From assembly GCF_000591035.1 (NCBI RefSeq), contig NC_022521.1, forward strand, positions 1,531,995 to 1,595,994: a stretch of DNA of 64,000 bases, given 5' to 3'. Below, piece after piece: positions 25,330 through 35,237 of this stretch (the first letter of the stretch is position 1; every line of letters begins with the position of its first letter). The position numbers were made by a program, and so were the translations under genes. The notes under the pieces are model-generated. The model saw only the letters and a program-made list of their open reading frames with translations, was not told the origin of the DNA and made no database searches. This DNA comes from Aeropyrum camini SY1 = JCM 12091 (GTDB lineage Archaea > Thermoproteota > Thermoprotei_A > Sulfolobales > Acidilobaceae).

Positions 25330-26514
25330 TTATCCCCCTGCTTCAACTCCTTGAACACAAGCTGGCCAGTTTTGGCCGCTCTCCCTCTCGAGAATCACTA
25401 TAGAGAAGGCCGGGTGAACCTCTGCCCACATTCCATGGTCGGTGTCGAAGACGTATACCCCGGTCACCCTGACAACGTCTCCAGGGCATACTCCGCCGCC
25501 CAGGTGTCCGAGGACCTCGAAGTAGTCGCCTGGGACCACCTCGATGTGAAGCCCTCCCCTGCGTAGTATGTGGTTGCCGATCCCGAGAAGACCCTTATCT
25601 ACCGGCTCTATGTCGAAGAAGAAGTCCCCATCGCTGGCGAAGCTAGGTATGGAAGACACCCTACCTTCAACGGTGATACATGTATCGACTATCCTGAGCC
25701 TTTCAGGGGTGTGAGTTTCAGAGAACACGTTACTCGATGGCGGACACTCCCCAGGCTCCAGCTGCGCCCACCTCTCCCCACTATAGCTGTTGGGGTTAAA
25801 CGGGTATAGGGCGGCCTTCGAGTTGAGGGCCAGGGGACCTCCCCCCAGCGCCAGGCCGAGGATTATGAGAGCCGTGGATGCGAGGGCTAGGGCCTTAGAG
25901 GCTGTGCCCCCTCTTACAATCGTCTCCCGAACGTGGAGAATCAACAGGACCCCGGCGGACGCTGCAACCGCGGGTACTGCGGGCAGCGAGTATGTGCCGA
26001 GCCAGTAGAGGATTAGCGCGGTCAGGGAGGCTGCGGCACCTACAGAGTCTCCATTCCTTATTGATTTGAATGCCATGTAGACGAACGGGGTTGTTAAGAC
26101 TCCGTAAATGGCTAGAGAGGCGTGTATCCCGTCGTCACCATAATACAGAATCGCGACGCTAAGGGCCTCGAGCTGCTCAACACCCGCGAGAACAATAGCA
26201 GCGGTGGCTGGCCCACTACCCCTCGCCAGCATGCCAGCGGCGTAAACGCCTACTGGGCGGAGGAAGAGGCTCGCTAGAGCAACAACGGGGAATACAGCCT
26301 TTGAGAGAACCAGGATAGGTAGAGCCAGGAGGTGTGCGGCCAGTATATAGAGTGCAGCCTCCCTAGGCCTGTATGCAAGCACAGCGTAATACTCGGCTGC
26401 GAACGCGAGGCCATATCCGCTTGCCAGGGTGGGGGCGTTGGTCATGGTGGATATACCTAGTGCCGAGGCTACTATGAATGCTAGCCTCCGCTGGGAGTTC
26501 ACGCGGCCAGACAC
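25330..26514 (-). CDS. Unknown membrane protein with C-terminal OB-like domain
   Basis: About ten hydrophobic helices fill the first two thirds (opening FIVASALGISTMT). They are followed by an outside or cytoplasmic beta-rich segment of about 140 residues (TCITVEGRVSSIPSF, DFFFDIEP, GDVVRVTGVYVFDTDHGMWA, EVHPAFSI) that resembles an OB fold. An ATG exists at 26538, but a TATATATA box directly abuts it (26539-26548), so the message probably starts near 26517 and translation at GTG 26514 or GTG 26502. No neighbour explains its role. I do not recognise the family as a whole. Confidence 0.65.
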   Translation of the reverse strand: MSGRVNSQRRLAFIVASALGISTMTNAPTLASGYGLAFAAEYYAVLAYRPREAALYILAAHLLALPILVLSKAVFPVVALASLFLRPVGVYAAGMLARGSGPATAAIVLAGVEQLEALSVAILYYGDDGIHASLAIYGVLTTPFVYMAFKSIRNGDSVGAAASLTALILYWLGTYSLPAVPAVAASAGVLLILHVRETIVRGGTASKALALASTALIILGLALGGGPLALNSKAALYPFNPNSYSGERWAQLEPGECPPSSNVFSETHTPERLRIVDTCITVEGRVSSIPSFASDGDFFFDIEPVDKGLLGIGNHILRRGGLHIEVVPGDYFEVLGHLGGGVCPGDVVRVTGVYVFDTDHGMWAEVHPAFSIVILERESGQNWPACVQGVEAGG

Positions 26515-26538
26515 CCTGGCGAGACTTCTACTCCACAT

Positions 26539-26548
26539 TATATATAGA
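26539..26548 (-). promoter_or_regulatory. TATA box abutting the ATG at 26538
   Basis: The minus strand reads CTATATATAA immediately before the ATG at 26538. A TATA box needs about 25 bases to the transcript start, so this moves the likely translation start to the in-frame GTG codons at 26514 or 26502 (leaderless message). Confidence 0.5.
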
Positions 26549-26766
26549 AGGTGATACCTGTCGGCGGCCCAAGAGGATGCACCATCGACTTTCCACGGTT
26601 ACGCTATCCCAAAATTTCAACATGGAACTATGATACTATTACAAATCAGTAGGGCTATCAACAACGACCTCCTTAAGAACCCTAACTAACCTATTTGGTA
26701 AACTGCGGTCTTATAAAGCACATTAAAAATATTACCCCCCCAATGTGGGATTAGTGATATATCCAG

Positions 26767-28238
26767 GTGTATATATTGCGGCCGTCTTTTAGCAAGGCTG
26801 CTGCCCTCACCATCCTCGCCGTCCTGCTCGCGTCGCCCCTCTTTTCCCTATACGCCGCCGCCGATGTCTACACCGAGCAGGTTTCGGGTGAGACGATAAA
26901 GATAGGTATAACAATAAGCTTGACCGGGAAGTACAGACAGAAGGTTTACAGGCCCTCTGCGGCATAAAAGCTGCTATAAAGTGGTATAACGATCAGGGCG
27001 GCTTCGACGTGGGAGGTAAGAAGTACAAGCTCCAGCTCGTCTACTATGATGACGAGTCTAAGAAGGACAATATAGCTAGCCTCTACACGAAGCTTGTGGA
27101 GGAGGACGGCGTGGACTTCCTCCTCGCGCCCTACAGCAGTACTCTAACACTTGCAGCCCTTCCGGTCGCGAACGAGAAGGGCAAGCTGATATTGAGTCAT
27201 GGCGGCGCCAGCGACTCGATAGTCGAGCAGGGTTACAGGTATATAGTCCAGGTCCTCACACCCGCAAGCAGATACATGGAGACGGCGGCAGAGCTTGTTG
27301 CCGATGAAATTCCGGGGGCGAAGATAGCGCTGATATTTGAGAACAAGCCCTTCGCCCAAAAGGTTAAGGAGGGCTTGAAGGATAGGATAAGCGAGCTAGG
27401 GCTCCAGGTGGTATACGAGGCCGACTACGAGGCTGGGACCAAAGACTTCTCGACGTTCATACAGGAGGCTATTAACAGAGGTGCCGATGTACTCTTGGGC
27501 GGTGGCCACTACGAGGATGGTAAAGCCCTGGTCGGCCAGGCACACAGCCTCGGGTGGAAGCTCAAGTTCCTTGCTATACTCGTGGCTCCGGCCCAGCCTA
27601 AGTTTAAGGAGGAGCTAGGGAATGATGTTGTAAACGGCGTGGCCTTCTCAAGCCAGTGGAGAGAGCCCCCTACTCTCCCCAGAAAGCCCAGGAGCTATGG
27701 CTACAGTGGGCTGGCCCGACTACAGATGAGTGGCTAAGCCTGTTCAAGCAGGAGTGCCCAAACCTAGAGTCACCAGCTTACCAGGCGGCGGAGACTGGGG
27801 CTGCTGTCGTCTACCTGGTGGAGGCTATAAAGAAGGCGTACCAGCTCTACGGCTCTGACGCGGTTAGGGATAGCGATAAGGTGCGGGAGGCCTTCAACGG
27901 CCTAAAAATTATGACATTCTTCGGACCGCTGGAGATAGACCCTGCCACCGGCAAGCAGATAGGACACCCCATGCTACTCATGCAGTGGCAGGAGGGAGAG
28001 GCACATAACATATCCGCCTGAGGTGGCTGAGAGAGACCCGCTCATAGCACCGACCAACTGGTGGCCCGCAGAGGAGACGGCCAGCCCCGGAGAAACCAAA
28101 CAACCCACCCAAGGAGCTGGTGAAATCACAACAACTACCAAAGCCGAGGAGGCCGGACTCTCTACAGCCGCGATAGCAGCGATAGTGATAGCCATCATAA
28201 TACTGGCCGCGGCCGTGTTAGTACTAACGAGGCGTTAG
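26767..28238 (+). pseudogene. livJ: Branched-chain amino acid ABC substrate-binding protein, three frame breaks
   Basis: Type I periplasmic binding protein (LivJ/Leu-Ile-Val family), first gene of a livJHMGF operon. The parts are in order: signal peptide (ALTILAVLLASPLFSLYA); start of the mature domain (IKIGITISLTGKY); then, after a shift near 26934, LQALCGIKAAIKWYNDQGGF and the main body; after a second shift near 27658, APYSPQKAQELWLQWAGPT; and after a third near 28012, VAERDPL and a Thr/Glu-rich linker ending in a C-terminal membrane helix (IAAIVIAIIILAAAVLVL). All segments are conserved, so decay must be recent or the breaks are sequence errors. The start is GTG 26767 or TTG 26776. Confidence 0.82.
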
Positions 28239-28334
28239 CCCTAGACATAGTTTAGCTTTGGGCTTCAGCCAACCATAACCCAGGCCTCTGCCTAGCTGTA
28301 CAGAGGAAGGGATACGGGAGGGTGTACAGGCGGA

Positions 28335-29257
28335 TTGCAGGTTACAGCCGCCACCCTGTTAAGCGGCTTGATAAACGGGGTTCTCTTCGGCAGCCTCCTA
28401 GGCGTCATCGCAATAGGGCTTACTCTAATCTGGGGTGTAATGAAGGTTGTAAACCTGGCCCACGGCCACGCCGTTGTGTTCGGAGCTATGGCGGCGGCCT
28501 TCATGGTTACGGCCATGGGGTTAAGCCCGATACACGCCCTCGTCCTAGCCGGGTTAGTGGGCGTCCCGCTGGGGGCGGCCCTCTACTACATTTCACTCCA
28601 CATGATTATAGGGAGGATAGACACTATAACGCTTAGGGAAGAGATGGCCACGCTCATGACAACCTTTGGCGCTGGCCTCGTCATATATGGTAGCCACTTC
28701 GTTATACATCAATTTATACCTCCGGAGTATTCCACAGAACCATCAATATACTGGGCGCCCTGGAAGCCGCCAACTTTACGGTGTTTGGCGTTGCAGTGGA
28801 GAAGACCAGGATCCTCGTGGCTCTACTCTCACTCGCAGTTATGGCCGCTGCCCACATGCTCCTAACCAGGACCAGGCTAGGGCTCTATATTAGGGCGGTC
28901 GCTCAGGATTCTAGGGCGCTGGCTCTAGTTGGCGTTGACCCGGTCAAGGTCAAGCTCTGGACCACAATCATATCAACAGTCTTCGCCACTGTAGCGGGGG
29001 TACTCTACATAATATACACCAAGTCGGTCACCCTAGACGCCGAGATAGACATAGCCCCCCTTGATTTCATAGTAGTAGTACTGGGGGGCCTGGGTAACAT
29101 TATAGGCACTTTTCTAGGGGGTATCATACTAGGTGTCATATATCAGCTGATATTCTCGACCACGGGCCAGCAAGCCCTTGCACTGGCCGCAGCATTCATT
29201 ATACTCATTGTGATGCTGGTAGTGAGGCCTCAGGGCCTCTTCGGCGAGAAGACGTGA
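28335..29257 (+). pseudogene. livH: Branched-chain amino acid ABC permease, one frame break
   Basis: LivH-family inner-membrane permease. The first part (from TTG 28335) has the family opening LLSGLINGVLFGSLLGVIAI and KVVNLAHG. The frame is lost near 28750-28758 after EYSTEPSIYW. The second part resumes in another frame as FGVAVEKTRILVALLSLAVM and ends ARPQGLFGEKT-like at 29257 (VRPQGLFGEKT). One missing base in the region of the GGG at 28753-28755 would restore a normal-length protein. The stop overlaps the GTG of livM (GTGA at 29254-29257). Confidence 0.82.
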
Positions 29258-30276
29258 GGTGGTGGGCGTTGCCTAGGCGTAGCGCCGTTGTCCCAGCGAT
29301 ACTGCTAGGAGCTGCAGCTCTAGTAGGCCTTGCTGGCCCCTCCACGGGCTCTACCCTTATGATTAGCCAGGCTATGGATTTGATGAGGCTCATAGGCCTC
29401 AGCCTCTCGATGGCCGTTATCATGAGCTATGCCGGCTACGTGAGCTTCGGGCACTCCGTCTTCATAGGGATTGGAGGCTTCTCAGCCACTTATGTCGTGG
29501 GCGAGATGGCCAGAGATGAAATACTTGGTGCTGTAGCCCAGAGCGGGGGGTTCCTGCCCACCGGCAGCCTAATACTATATTATATTGAGAGCCTCCTCCT
29601 AGCTGGCCTCCTCTCAGCCATCGTGGCGGCGACGATCGGGGCCGCTGTCCTTAGGCTGAGGGGCGCCTTCTTCGCCATCGCCACTATAGGGCTTAACTTT
29701 GCCGTGATGAATATAGCGAGGTTTGTTATGAGGAGTTTCGAAAACTCGGTGGGGGAGAAGGTTCCCTTCCCGAACATGGGGCTAACTACTGTGAAGCTTT
29801 ACTGGCTCCACTTCGCAGTCTTTCTACTGACCGTGCTGATAGCCTACTATGTAAGAGTCTCTAGGTTTGGCACAGGTCTGGCAGCTATAAGGGAGGATGA
29901 GGATGCCGCGGAGGTCATGGGTGTGGATACTTATAGGTATAAGCTAGCCGCCTTCGTGACGGCCGGTGTTCTCGCCAGCATGTGGGGGGTGGCGGACGCC
30001 TTCAGAACCTCCTTCAACGTAGCAGGCTACTTCTCGCTGTCACACAGCGTTATAATGATACTGGAGAACTCGATAGGCGGGATAGGAACGTTCACAGGCC
30101 CTTTAGTCGGAGCCTTCATATACTATCCCCTGAAATGGTACACGCAGGTTATCGCCGCACAGCTCTCCCTGCTCATACTCGGAGCCCTCATAATCCTAGT
30201 CGTATCGTTCGCGCCACGGGGGGTAGTGGGGGTGGTCAGGGAGAGGATGCCCAGGCTTAGGAGTATACTCGAGTAG
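29254..30276 (+). CDS. livM: Branched-chain amino acid ABC permease
   Basis: A 340-residue LivM-family permease, intact. Around nine hydrophobic helices are seen, with the conserved loop SRFGTGLAAIREDEDAAEVMGVD near residues 208-230 (the EAA-like loop contacting the ATPase) and NSIGGIGTFTGPLVGAF near the C-terminus. The GTG start overlaps the livH stop by 3 bases. It works with LivH as the membrane channel of the importer. Confidence 0.92.
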   Translation: MRWWALPRRSAVVPAILLGAAALVGLAGPSTGSTLMISQAMDLMRLIGLSLSMAVIMSYAGYVSFGHSVFIGIGGFSATYVVGEMARDEILGAVAQSGGFLPTGSLILYYIESLLLAGLLSAIVAATIGAAVLRLRGAFFAIATIGLNFAVMNIARFVMRSFENSVGEKVPFPNMGLTTVKLYWLHFAVFLLTVLIAYYVRVSRFGTGLAAIREDEDAAEVMGVDTYRYKLAAFVTAGVLASMWGVADAFRTSFNVAGYFSLSHSVIMILENSIGGIGTFTGPLVGAFIYYPLKWYTQVIAAQLSLLILGALIILVVSFAPRGVVGVVRERMPRLRSILE

Positions 30277-30291
30277 AGTTGCTGGGGGTGG

Positions 30292-31078
30292 TTGGTTGTG
30301 GCGGGTACAGCAGTTCTGAGGGTTGATAGGGTGACGAGGAGGTTCGGCGGCTTGGTGGCCCTAGATAATGTTTCCCTCGAGGCGAGGGAGGGCGAGATAC
30401 TCGGTGTCATAGGCCCGAATGGAGCGGGGAAGGCTACCCTCTTCAACGTGATAACAGGTGTTTACAGGCCGGACGGCGGGAGAGTGGTCTACCGGACGGG
30501 GGGGGTGAGGAGGTCGAGATAACAGGCTGGAAGCCCTACCGGGTTGCGAGGCTGGGTATAGCGAGGACCCACCAGATCGTCAAGCCGTTCCCAGACCTTA
30601 CAGTGCTTGAGAACGCTATGATAGGCACCCTCTTCGGAGGGAGCGCCAGGAGCGAGGATGAGGCCCGTGAGGCCGCGCTTGAGGCCCTTAGATTCGTAGG
30701 CCTCGACGGCAAGGCGGATCTCCCGGCCAAGGTCCTAAACATACAGGAGAAGAAGAGGCTAGAGCTAGCCCGTGACCTCGCGGCAAGGCCTAGGCTCCTC
30801 CTCCTGGACGAGGTCCTCGCAGGCCTGACACCGGTGGAGGTGGAGAGAATGCTATGTCTATTGGATAATGTGAGGCGGGAGTGGGGGCAACCATAATGAT
30901 GATCGAGCATATTATGCATGCTGTAATGAACATTGCGGACAGGGTAGTGGTGCTACATTTCGGGCGGAAGATAGCTGAGGGGGAGCCGGAGGAGGTGGCC
31001 TCCGACCCTGAGGTGATAACAGCGTACCTTGGAGACCCTGAAGTGGCCCTCAAGTTTGTGAGAAGGAGGGGTGGCTAG
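30292..31078 (+). pseudogene. livG: Branched-chain amino acid ABC ATPase, two frame breaks and altered Walker A
   Basis: LivG-family ATPase. It is broken at an eight-G run (30498-30505) and at a five-G run (30883-30887). One added G at each point restores a continuous protein: TGWKPYRVARLGIARTHQIV follows the first, and GATIMMIEHIMHAVMNIADR the second. Walker A reads [12 protein letters not shown], with Ala in place of the Thr/Ser that binds magnesium and phosphate. Walker B and catalytic Glu are normal (LLLLDEVLAGL) and the LivG-type signature LNIQEKKRLELAR is present. The start is TTG 30292 or GTG 30298. The stop overlaps the livF GTG (30298 to 31078 layout kept). Confidence 0.82.
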
Positions 31079-31800
31079 TGGTGTCACACCCTCTTCTAGA
31101 GGTTCGTGATGTAGCGTCGGGCTATGGCGAGACGCAGATTCTATTCGGAGTATCGCTACGCGTCGAGAAGGGGGGGATAACAGCCCTGCTAGGAAGCAAC
31201 GGGGCGGGCAAGACCACAACCCTCTGGACCATAATGGGCGTGCTCTCTGCATGGAAGGGGAGAATAATCTTCAGCCAGGCCAACGTAACAAGGCTTCCAA
31301 CCCACAGGAGAGTGGAGATGGGCCTGGTTCTAGTCCCCGAGGGAAGGAGGCTCTGGCCAAACCTAACTGTACACGAGAACCTCGTTCTAGGCGCAACCCC
31401 TCCCAGGGCAAGGGCTAGGATGGAGGAGAACCTCGAGATAGTGTTCAACCTCTTCCCAAGACTTAAGGAGAGGCTGAACCAGAAGGCTGGCACCCTGAGC
31501 GGGGGCGAACAGCAGATGCTAGCCATAGCCAGGGGGCTTATGACCGGCCCCGAGGTCCTCATGCTAGACGAGCCTAGCCTGGGTCTGGCGCCGAAGCTCG
31601 TCCAGGAGATAGCATCCATACTAAAGAGGCTCAGGGACGAGGAGGGGAAGACCGTGTTGCTGGTCGAGCAGAATGTGCACATATCCCTTAGCATAGCGGA
31701 CTACGGCTACATACTGGAGAATGGGAGGATAGTCCTGGAGGGCGAGCCTGAGGAGCTGCAGAAAGACCCCCGGCTAAAGCAGGCTTACCTGGGGGTATAG
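31078..31800 (+). CDS. livF: Branched-chain amino acid ABC ATPase
   Basis: A 240-residue LivF-family ATPase, intact. Walker A is LGSNGAGKTTT (near residue 40), the family-typical VLVPEGRRLWPNLTV is near 95, the signature LSGGEQQML near 140 and Walker B MLDEPSLGLAP near 160. It starts at GTG 31078, overlapping the livG stop by one base. It pairs with LivG to drive import; being intact while livG, livH and livJ are broken argues against full decay of the operon. Confidence 0.93.
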   Translation: MVSHPLLEVRDVASGYGETQILFGVSLRVEKGGITALLGSNGAGKTTTLWTIMGVLSAWKGRIIFSQANVTRLPTHRRVEMGLVLVPEGRRLWPNLTVHENLVLGATPPRARARMEENLEIVFNLFPRLKERLNQKAGTLSGGEQQMLAIARGLMTGPEVLMLDEPSLGLAPKLVQEIASILKRLRDEEGKTVLLVEQNVHISLSIADYGYILENGRIVLEGEPEELQKDPRLKQAYLGV

Positions 31801-31900
31801 GAGACCCGGCTAAACCCGTGTTGACGAGCCTTGGGGTTCCAGCCCTTTACACTCCATTATACACTACTACTCTTGTAGATATAGATTGTAATTATGGATG

Positions 31901-33094
31901 CTAGTCGGCGTAGCTCCCCAGCATTTCTACAGTCAGCTCCACGGCCCTCCTGAACTCTTCCCTATTCTCATGGCCTAGGCCTATCCTCAGCGTTCCAGGT
32001 AGTCCGAAGCATTCTCCAGGGTTTACAAGGACACCGTGGGTTTTGTAGAGGTCTAGAGAGAAAGCTATAGTATCCTCAACCCCCGTCTCGAGCATAGCGT
32101 AGGCTCCTGCCCCGGGCTTCCACAGGTTTACCGACGGCGCTCGCGTCGTGAGGTCCTCGAGGAGGCGTAGGTTAGAGAGAACTATCTTTTTCCCTCTCTC
32201 GGCTAGCCGGGTCCACGCCCCCTTCTCCAGGATCTGGCTCGCGATGTGCTCGCTAGGCTTTGGCGGGGATATTGTTGTGTAGTCTTTAACCATCCACAAC
32301 CTATCCCTGAGCCTCCTAGAGGTTGCCGCCGCCCATCCTATCCTCAGGCCTGGGAGGCCGTAGACCTTGGATAGCCCCGAGACGGATATAGCGTTGGCCC
32401 CGTGTTCCAGTGCTGGCTCTAGAATCGTGGGGGCTGGCTCGGCCGAGTGTTCAAGGCCTCTGTACAGCTCGTCGAAAACCAGGGTGGAGCCCGCTCTCGC
32501 GGCTTCCGCAGCGATCTCTGTTAAGGTCTTGTAGCCGTCGACGGCACCGGTTGGGTTGTTGGGGTTGGTTATGAACACGGCCCGGGGCTTCTCCCTCCTA
32601 ATCAACTCTACGTAGAACCCGGGGTCTAAGTTCCACCCGTGCTCCCGCCTCCTCCAAACCTCCAGGATTCTCGCGCCCCTCATCCTGAGGAGACCGTGTA
32701 TTTGCATATAGTTGGGCATGTCAAAGACGACGCGGTCACCAGGGGCAACTAGGGCTATAACGGAGAGTAGGTTCGCCTCGGCTGAGCCGGTGGTTATGAT
32801 CACGTGCTCTCTACTCACCAGTCCCCGGTAGTAGACGCCAGCCACACTCTCCCTAAGCCCCGGCTCGCCGAGAGTCCATCCATAACCCAGCACGGCACCC
32901 TTGATATCAAGGTCTATCCCCATCTCAACAAGGGCATCCGCAGAGGGAGGCTCAACCCCGCTCTCGCTCAGGAGGTATCTAGCGCTGTTCTCGAGGCTGC
33001 TCTGCCACCTCTCTAGGCAGAAGACGGGAAGGCCCGGCGTGGCCTCGCAATTAGTTAGGAATATCTTGTCAACAGGGTATGTGGGGCTGTCCAC
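31901..33094 (-). CDS. PLP-dependent aminotransferase, class I/II
   Basis: A 397-residue fold-type I aminotransferase. The PLP Lys is in SVSGLSKVYGLPGLRIGW (near residue 235). The substrate-carboxylate Arg is expected in the C-terminal GTLRIGLGH, and the NPNNPTGA and DELYRG elements of the cofactor site are present. The start is GTG. It follows the intact livF gene in convergent orientation and has no operon partner. The likely substrate is an aromatic, aspartate-type or branched-chain amino acid; it cannot be fixed. Confidence 0.88.
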   Translation of the reverse strand: MDSPTYPVDKIFLTNCEATPGLPVFCLERWQSSLENSARYLLSESGVEPPSADALVEMGIDLDIKGAVLGYGWTLGEPGLRESVAGVYYRGLVSREHVIITTGSAEANLLSVIALVAPGDRVVFDMPNYMQIHGLLRMRGARILEVWRRREHGWNLDPGFYVELIRREKPRAVFITNPNNPTGAVDGYKTLTEIAAEAARAGSTLVFDELYRGLEHSAEPAPTILEPALEHGANAISVSGLSKVYGLPGLRIGWAAATSRRLRDRLWMVKDYTTISPPKPSEHIASQILEKGAWTRLAERGKKIVLSNLRLLEDLTTRAPSVNLWKPGAGAYAMLETGVEDTIAFSLDLYKTHGVLVNPGECFGLPGTLRIGLGHENREEFRRAVELTVEMLGSYAD

Positions 33095-33211
33095 GCGGTA
33101 AGCACCATACCAGGTTAGATAGGGGTCACGGTTTACTAGAGGTCCGCGGGAATACTATTCCGCCTATATAAACGGGGTGGAAGGATGCGTGTCCCTGGGG
33201 TATGGGTCTCG

Positions 33212-34063
33212 TCAGGCCTCCTTAACACCGTTTCTCGCAAGCATGTAGCCGGCGACTAGTAGGAGTAGGGTTAGTATGGTTAGGTATGCTGTTGACACCG
33301 TTGGATTGTCGATGGGCTTCCCCACGAGATAGTATCTCACAAGGTCGGCTGCGTGTGTTATTGGGTTAACCTGGGCCACTGTTCTGAGCCAGTTAGGCAT
33401 GAGGTCTATAGGGAAGAGGGCGCTGGAGGTGAACATGAGTGGTAGGTTTATGAGGTTTGCCAGGGCGAAGAGGACCTCCTGGTGTGATATGTTGAAGGCC
33501 ATCCCCGTGAATATTGATGAGAGGCCTAGGCTCATTAGCATGAGTACTATCCACGCCATCACGAAGTCCACGATCGTTATCCCAGGCTTGAGGTGGAGCC
33601 CCAGGGGGTAGGCTATGGCGAGGAGTACGAGGCTCAGCACCGTTATCCTGAACAGGGTTCCCAGGACCTTTGAGGCGAATATGCTGAACCTGGGTATGGG
33701 GGAGGCTAGGAGCCTGGTTAGATATCCTATTCTCCTGTCGAAGACGACCCCCACAGCCCCGAACATGCTCTGGAAGAGGCTGAACACGGCGAGCATGCCT
33801 GTCGCGACGTATGTGAAGTAGTCAGGCGTCCCGAAAACCCTCTCTAGTCTCTTCGTCATAACAGTCCTGACAGCCTCCGCCACGGCGGGGCTCAGGCTGG
33901 GGTCGCTGGTTTGGACGAGGTTGTAGAGGTTGAAGCTCTTGCCGAAGAGGGCTATCCAGAATATGGGTGTGATAATGCTGACGACGAGAACTGACCTCCT
34001 GTTAACCCACTTAACTATCTCCCTCCTGGTGAGGATGAAGGTTGATACTATGATCCCAGCCAT
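33212..34063 (-). CDS. ABC-2 type transporter permease, DrrB-like
   Basis: A 283-residue exporter permease with six hydrophobic helices and the ABC-2 family stretch VFDRRIGYLTRLLASPIPRF near residue 115, as in DrrB-type proteins. The ATG is one base after the stop of its ATPase gene. Substrate unknown. This is the second exporter of this class in the window, but here a single permease is encoded, which would form a homodimer. Confidence 0.9.
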   Translation of the reverse strand: MAGIIVSTFILTRREIVKWVNRRSVLVVSIITPIFWIALFGKSFNLYNLVQTSDPSLSPAVAEAVRTVMTKRLERVFGTPDYFTYVATGMLAVFSLFQSMFGAVGVVFDRRIGYLTRLLASPIPRFSIFASKVLGTLFRITVLSLVLLAIAYPLGLHLKPGITIVDFVMAWIVLMLMSLGLSSIFTGMAFNISHQEVLFALANLINLPLMFTSSALFPIDLMPNWLRTVAQVNPITHAADLVRYYLVGKPIDNPTVSTAYLTILTLLLLVAGYMLARNGVKEA

Positions 34064-34064
34064 C

Positions 34065-35057
34065 TCACCTCACCCCCCTGATCATCCTCCTGTATTTAAA
34101 CGGGTCGAAGGGCTCTTCTCCCCCTGTTAGGGTTCTTCCCGTAAGCTCTATGAAGACGTCTTCAAGCGTCGCCCTTGAGATACTGATAGACTTCACAGGA
34201 AAGCCGTTTAGAGCCTTGGCGAGCTCCGGCAGCATCGTGTCGGCCCGGTCCACCCTAAGCGAAACCCTGCCTTCCACCACGCTGGGTTCGAGGCCGAGCT
34301 TCACTCTCAGGGTCTGGGTGAGGGGCTCTATGTAAGCCGGATCCTTCAGCTCGATATAGATAGTCTCCCCCTTCACCCTAGCCTTCAGCTCGTCTGCAGT
34401 GCCCTCGGCCACGATTCTCCCCCTATCGATGATCGCGACCCTGTCCGAGAGGATCTCGGCCTCCTCCATGTAGTGGGTTGTAAGTAGTATGGTCACGCCT
34501 CCCCTCTTGAGGTCCTCGATATACCTCCACAAGCTCCTCCTCGAGTGCACGTCCAGGCCCAGGGTGGGCTCGTCCAGGAAGAGGACCTTGGGGCTGTGGA
34601 CAAGGCTCATCGCAATCTCCAGCTTCCTCCTCATACCCCCGCTGTACGTGGCCACCCTCCTGCGAGCCGCCTCCATTAGGTCTAGATACTCGAGGACCTC
34701 CCTAGTCCTCTCCCTCGCCTCGCCAGGGGGTAGCCCATAGAGCCTCGCCTGTATATACACGTTGTCCCACCCGCTCATCTCATCGTCCGCTGTGAGGTCC
34801 TGGGGGACTAGGCCTATGACCCTCCTAACCATCCCCGCCTCCCTAACTATACTATAGCTGGCTATCCAAGCCTCGCCGCTCGTCGGCTTTAGGAGCGTAC
34901 TCAGCATCTTTATAGTGGTGGTCTTGCCCGCACCGTTAGGCCCTAGAAGGGAGAACAGCTCTCCCCTGTTTATCTTGAAGCCCACTCCATCCACAGCCCT
35001 GAACCCGCCGTAATCTTTCACCAGGCCTTCGGCCACCACCATATAATCGTTTTTCAA
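34065..35057 (-). CDS. ABC transporter ATP-binding protein, DrrA-like
   Basis: A 330-residue ATPase with Walker A GPNGAGKTTT (near residue 42), signature YSGGMRRKLEIAM (near 140), Walker B LFLDEPTLGLDV (near 160) and the DrrA-type C-terminal extension containing LEDVFIELTG. The listed start is TTG 35057; ATG 35042 (MVVAEGLVKDYGG) is an alternative. It is coupled to the permease gene downstream. Confidence 0.92.
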   Translation of the reverse strand: MKNDYMVVAEGLVKDYGGFRAVDGVGFKINRGELFSLLGPNGAGKTTTIKMLSTLLKPTSGEAWIASYSIVREAGMVRRVIGLVPQDLTADDEMSGWDNVYIQARLYGLPPGEARERTREVLEYLDLMEAARRRVATYSGGMRRKLEIAMSLVHSPKVLFLDEPTLGLDVHSRRSLWRYIEDLKRGGVTILLTTHYMEEAEILSDRVAIIDRGRIVAEGTADELKARVKGETIYIELKDPAYIEPLTQTLRVKLGLEPSVVEGRVSLRVDRADTMLPELAKALNGFPVKSISISRATLEDVFIELTGRTLTGGEEPFDPFKYRRMIRGVR

Positions 35058-35200
35058 ACACGCCCCACCTTCTCAATCATTACTCGTATTTCTAAAGTAT
35101 ATATCTACATCCAAACTATAACCCTGACCCCAGACTATAAGACTATATGAGACCGCCTCCTACCAGACTCCTCGAGGACTAAGCCTGACAGGGCTTGCAC

Positions 35201-35207
35201 TTTATAC
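35201..35207 (+). promoter_or_regulatory. TATA box upstream of the flavin reductase gene
   Basis: TTTATAC centred at 35204 predicts a transcript start near 35231, a few bases before the GTG at 35238. Confidence 0.45.
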
Positions 35208-35237
35208 GTTGTTAACATAGTGGGATCTTTAGCTGGT

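Noticed and set aside
26934..28014. Programmed frameshifting in livJ
   Set aside because: Three shifts of differing sign without slippery sites or conserved structures do not fit programmed frameshifting.
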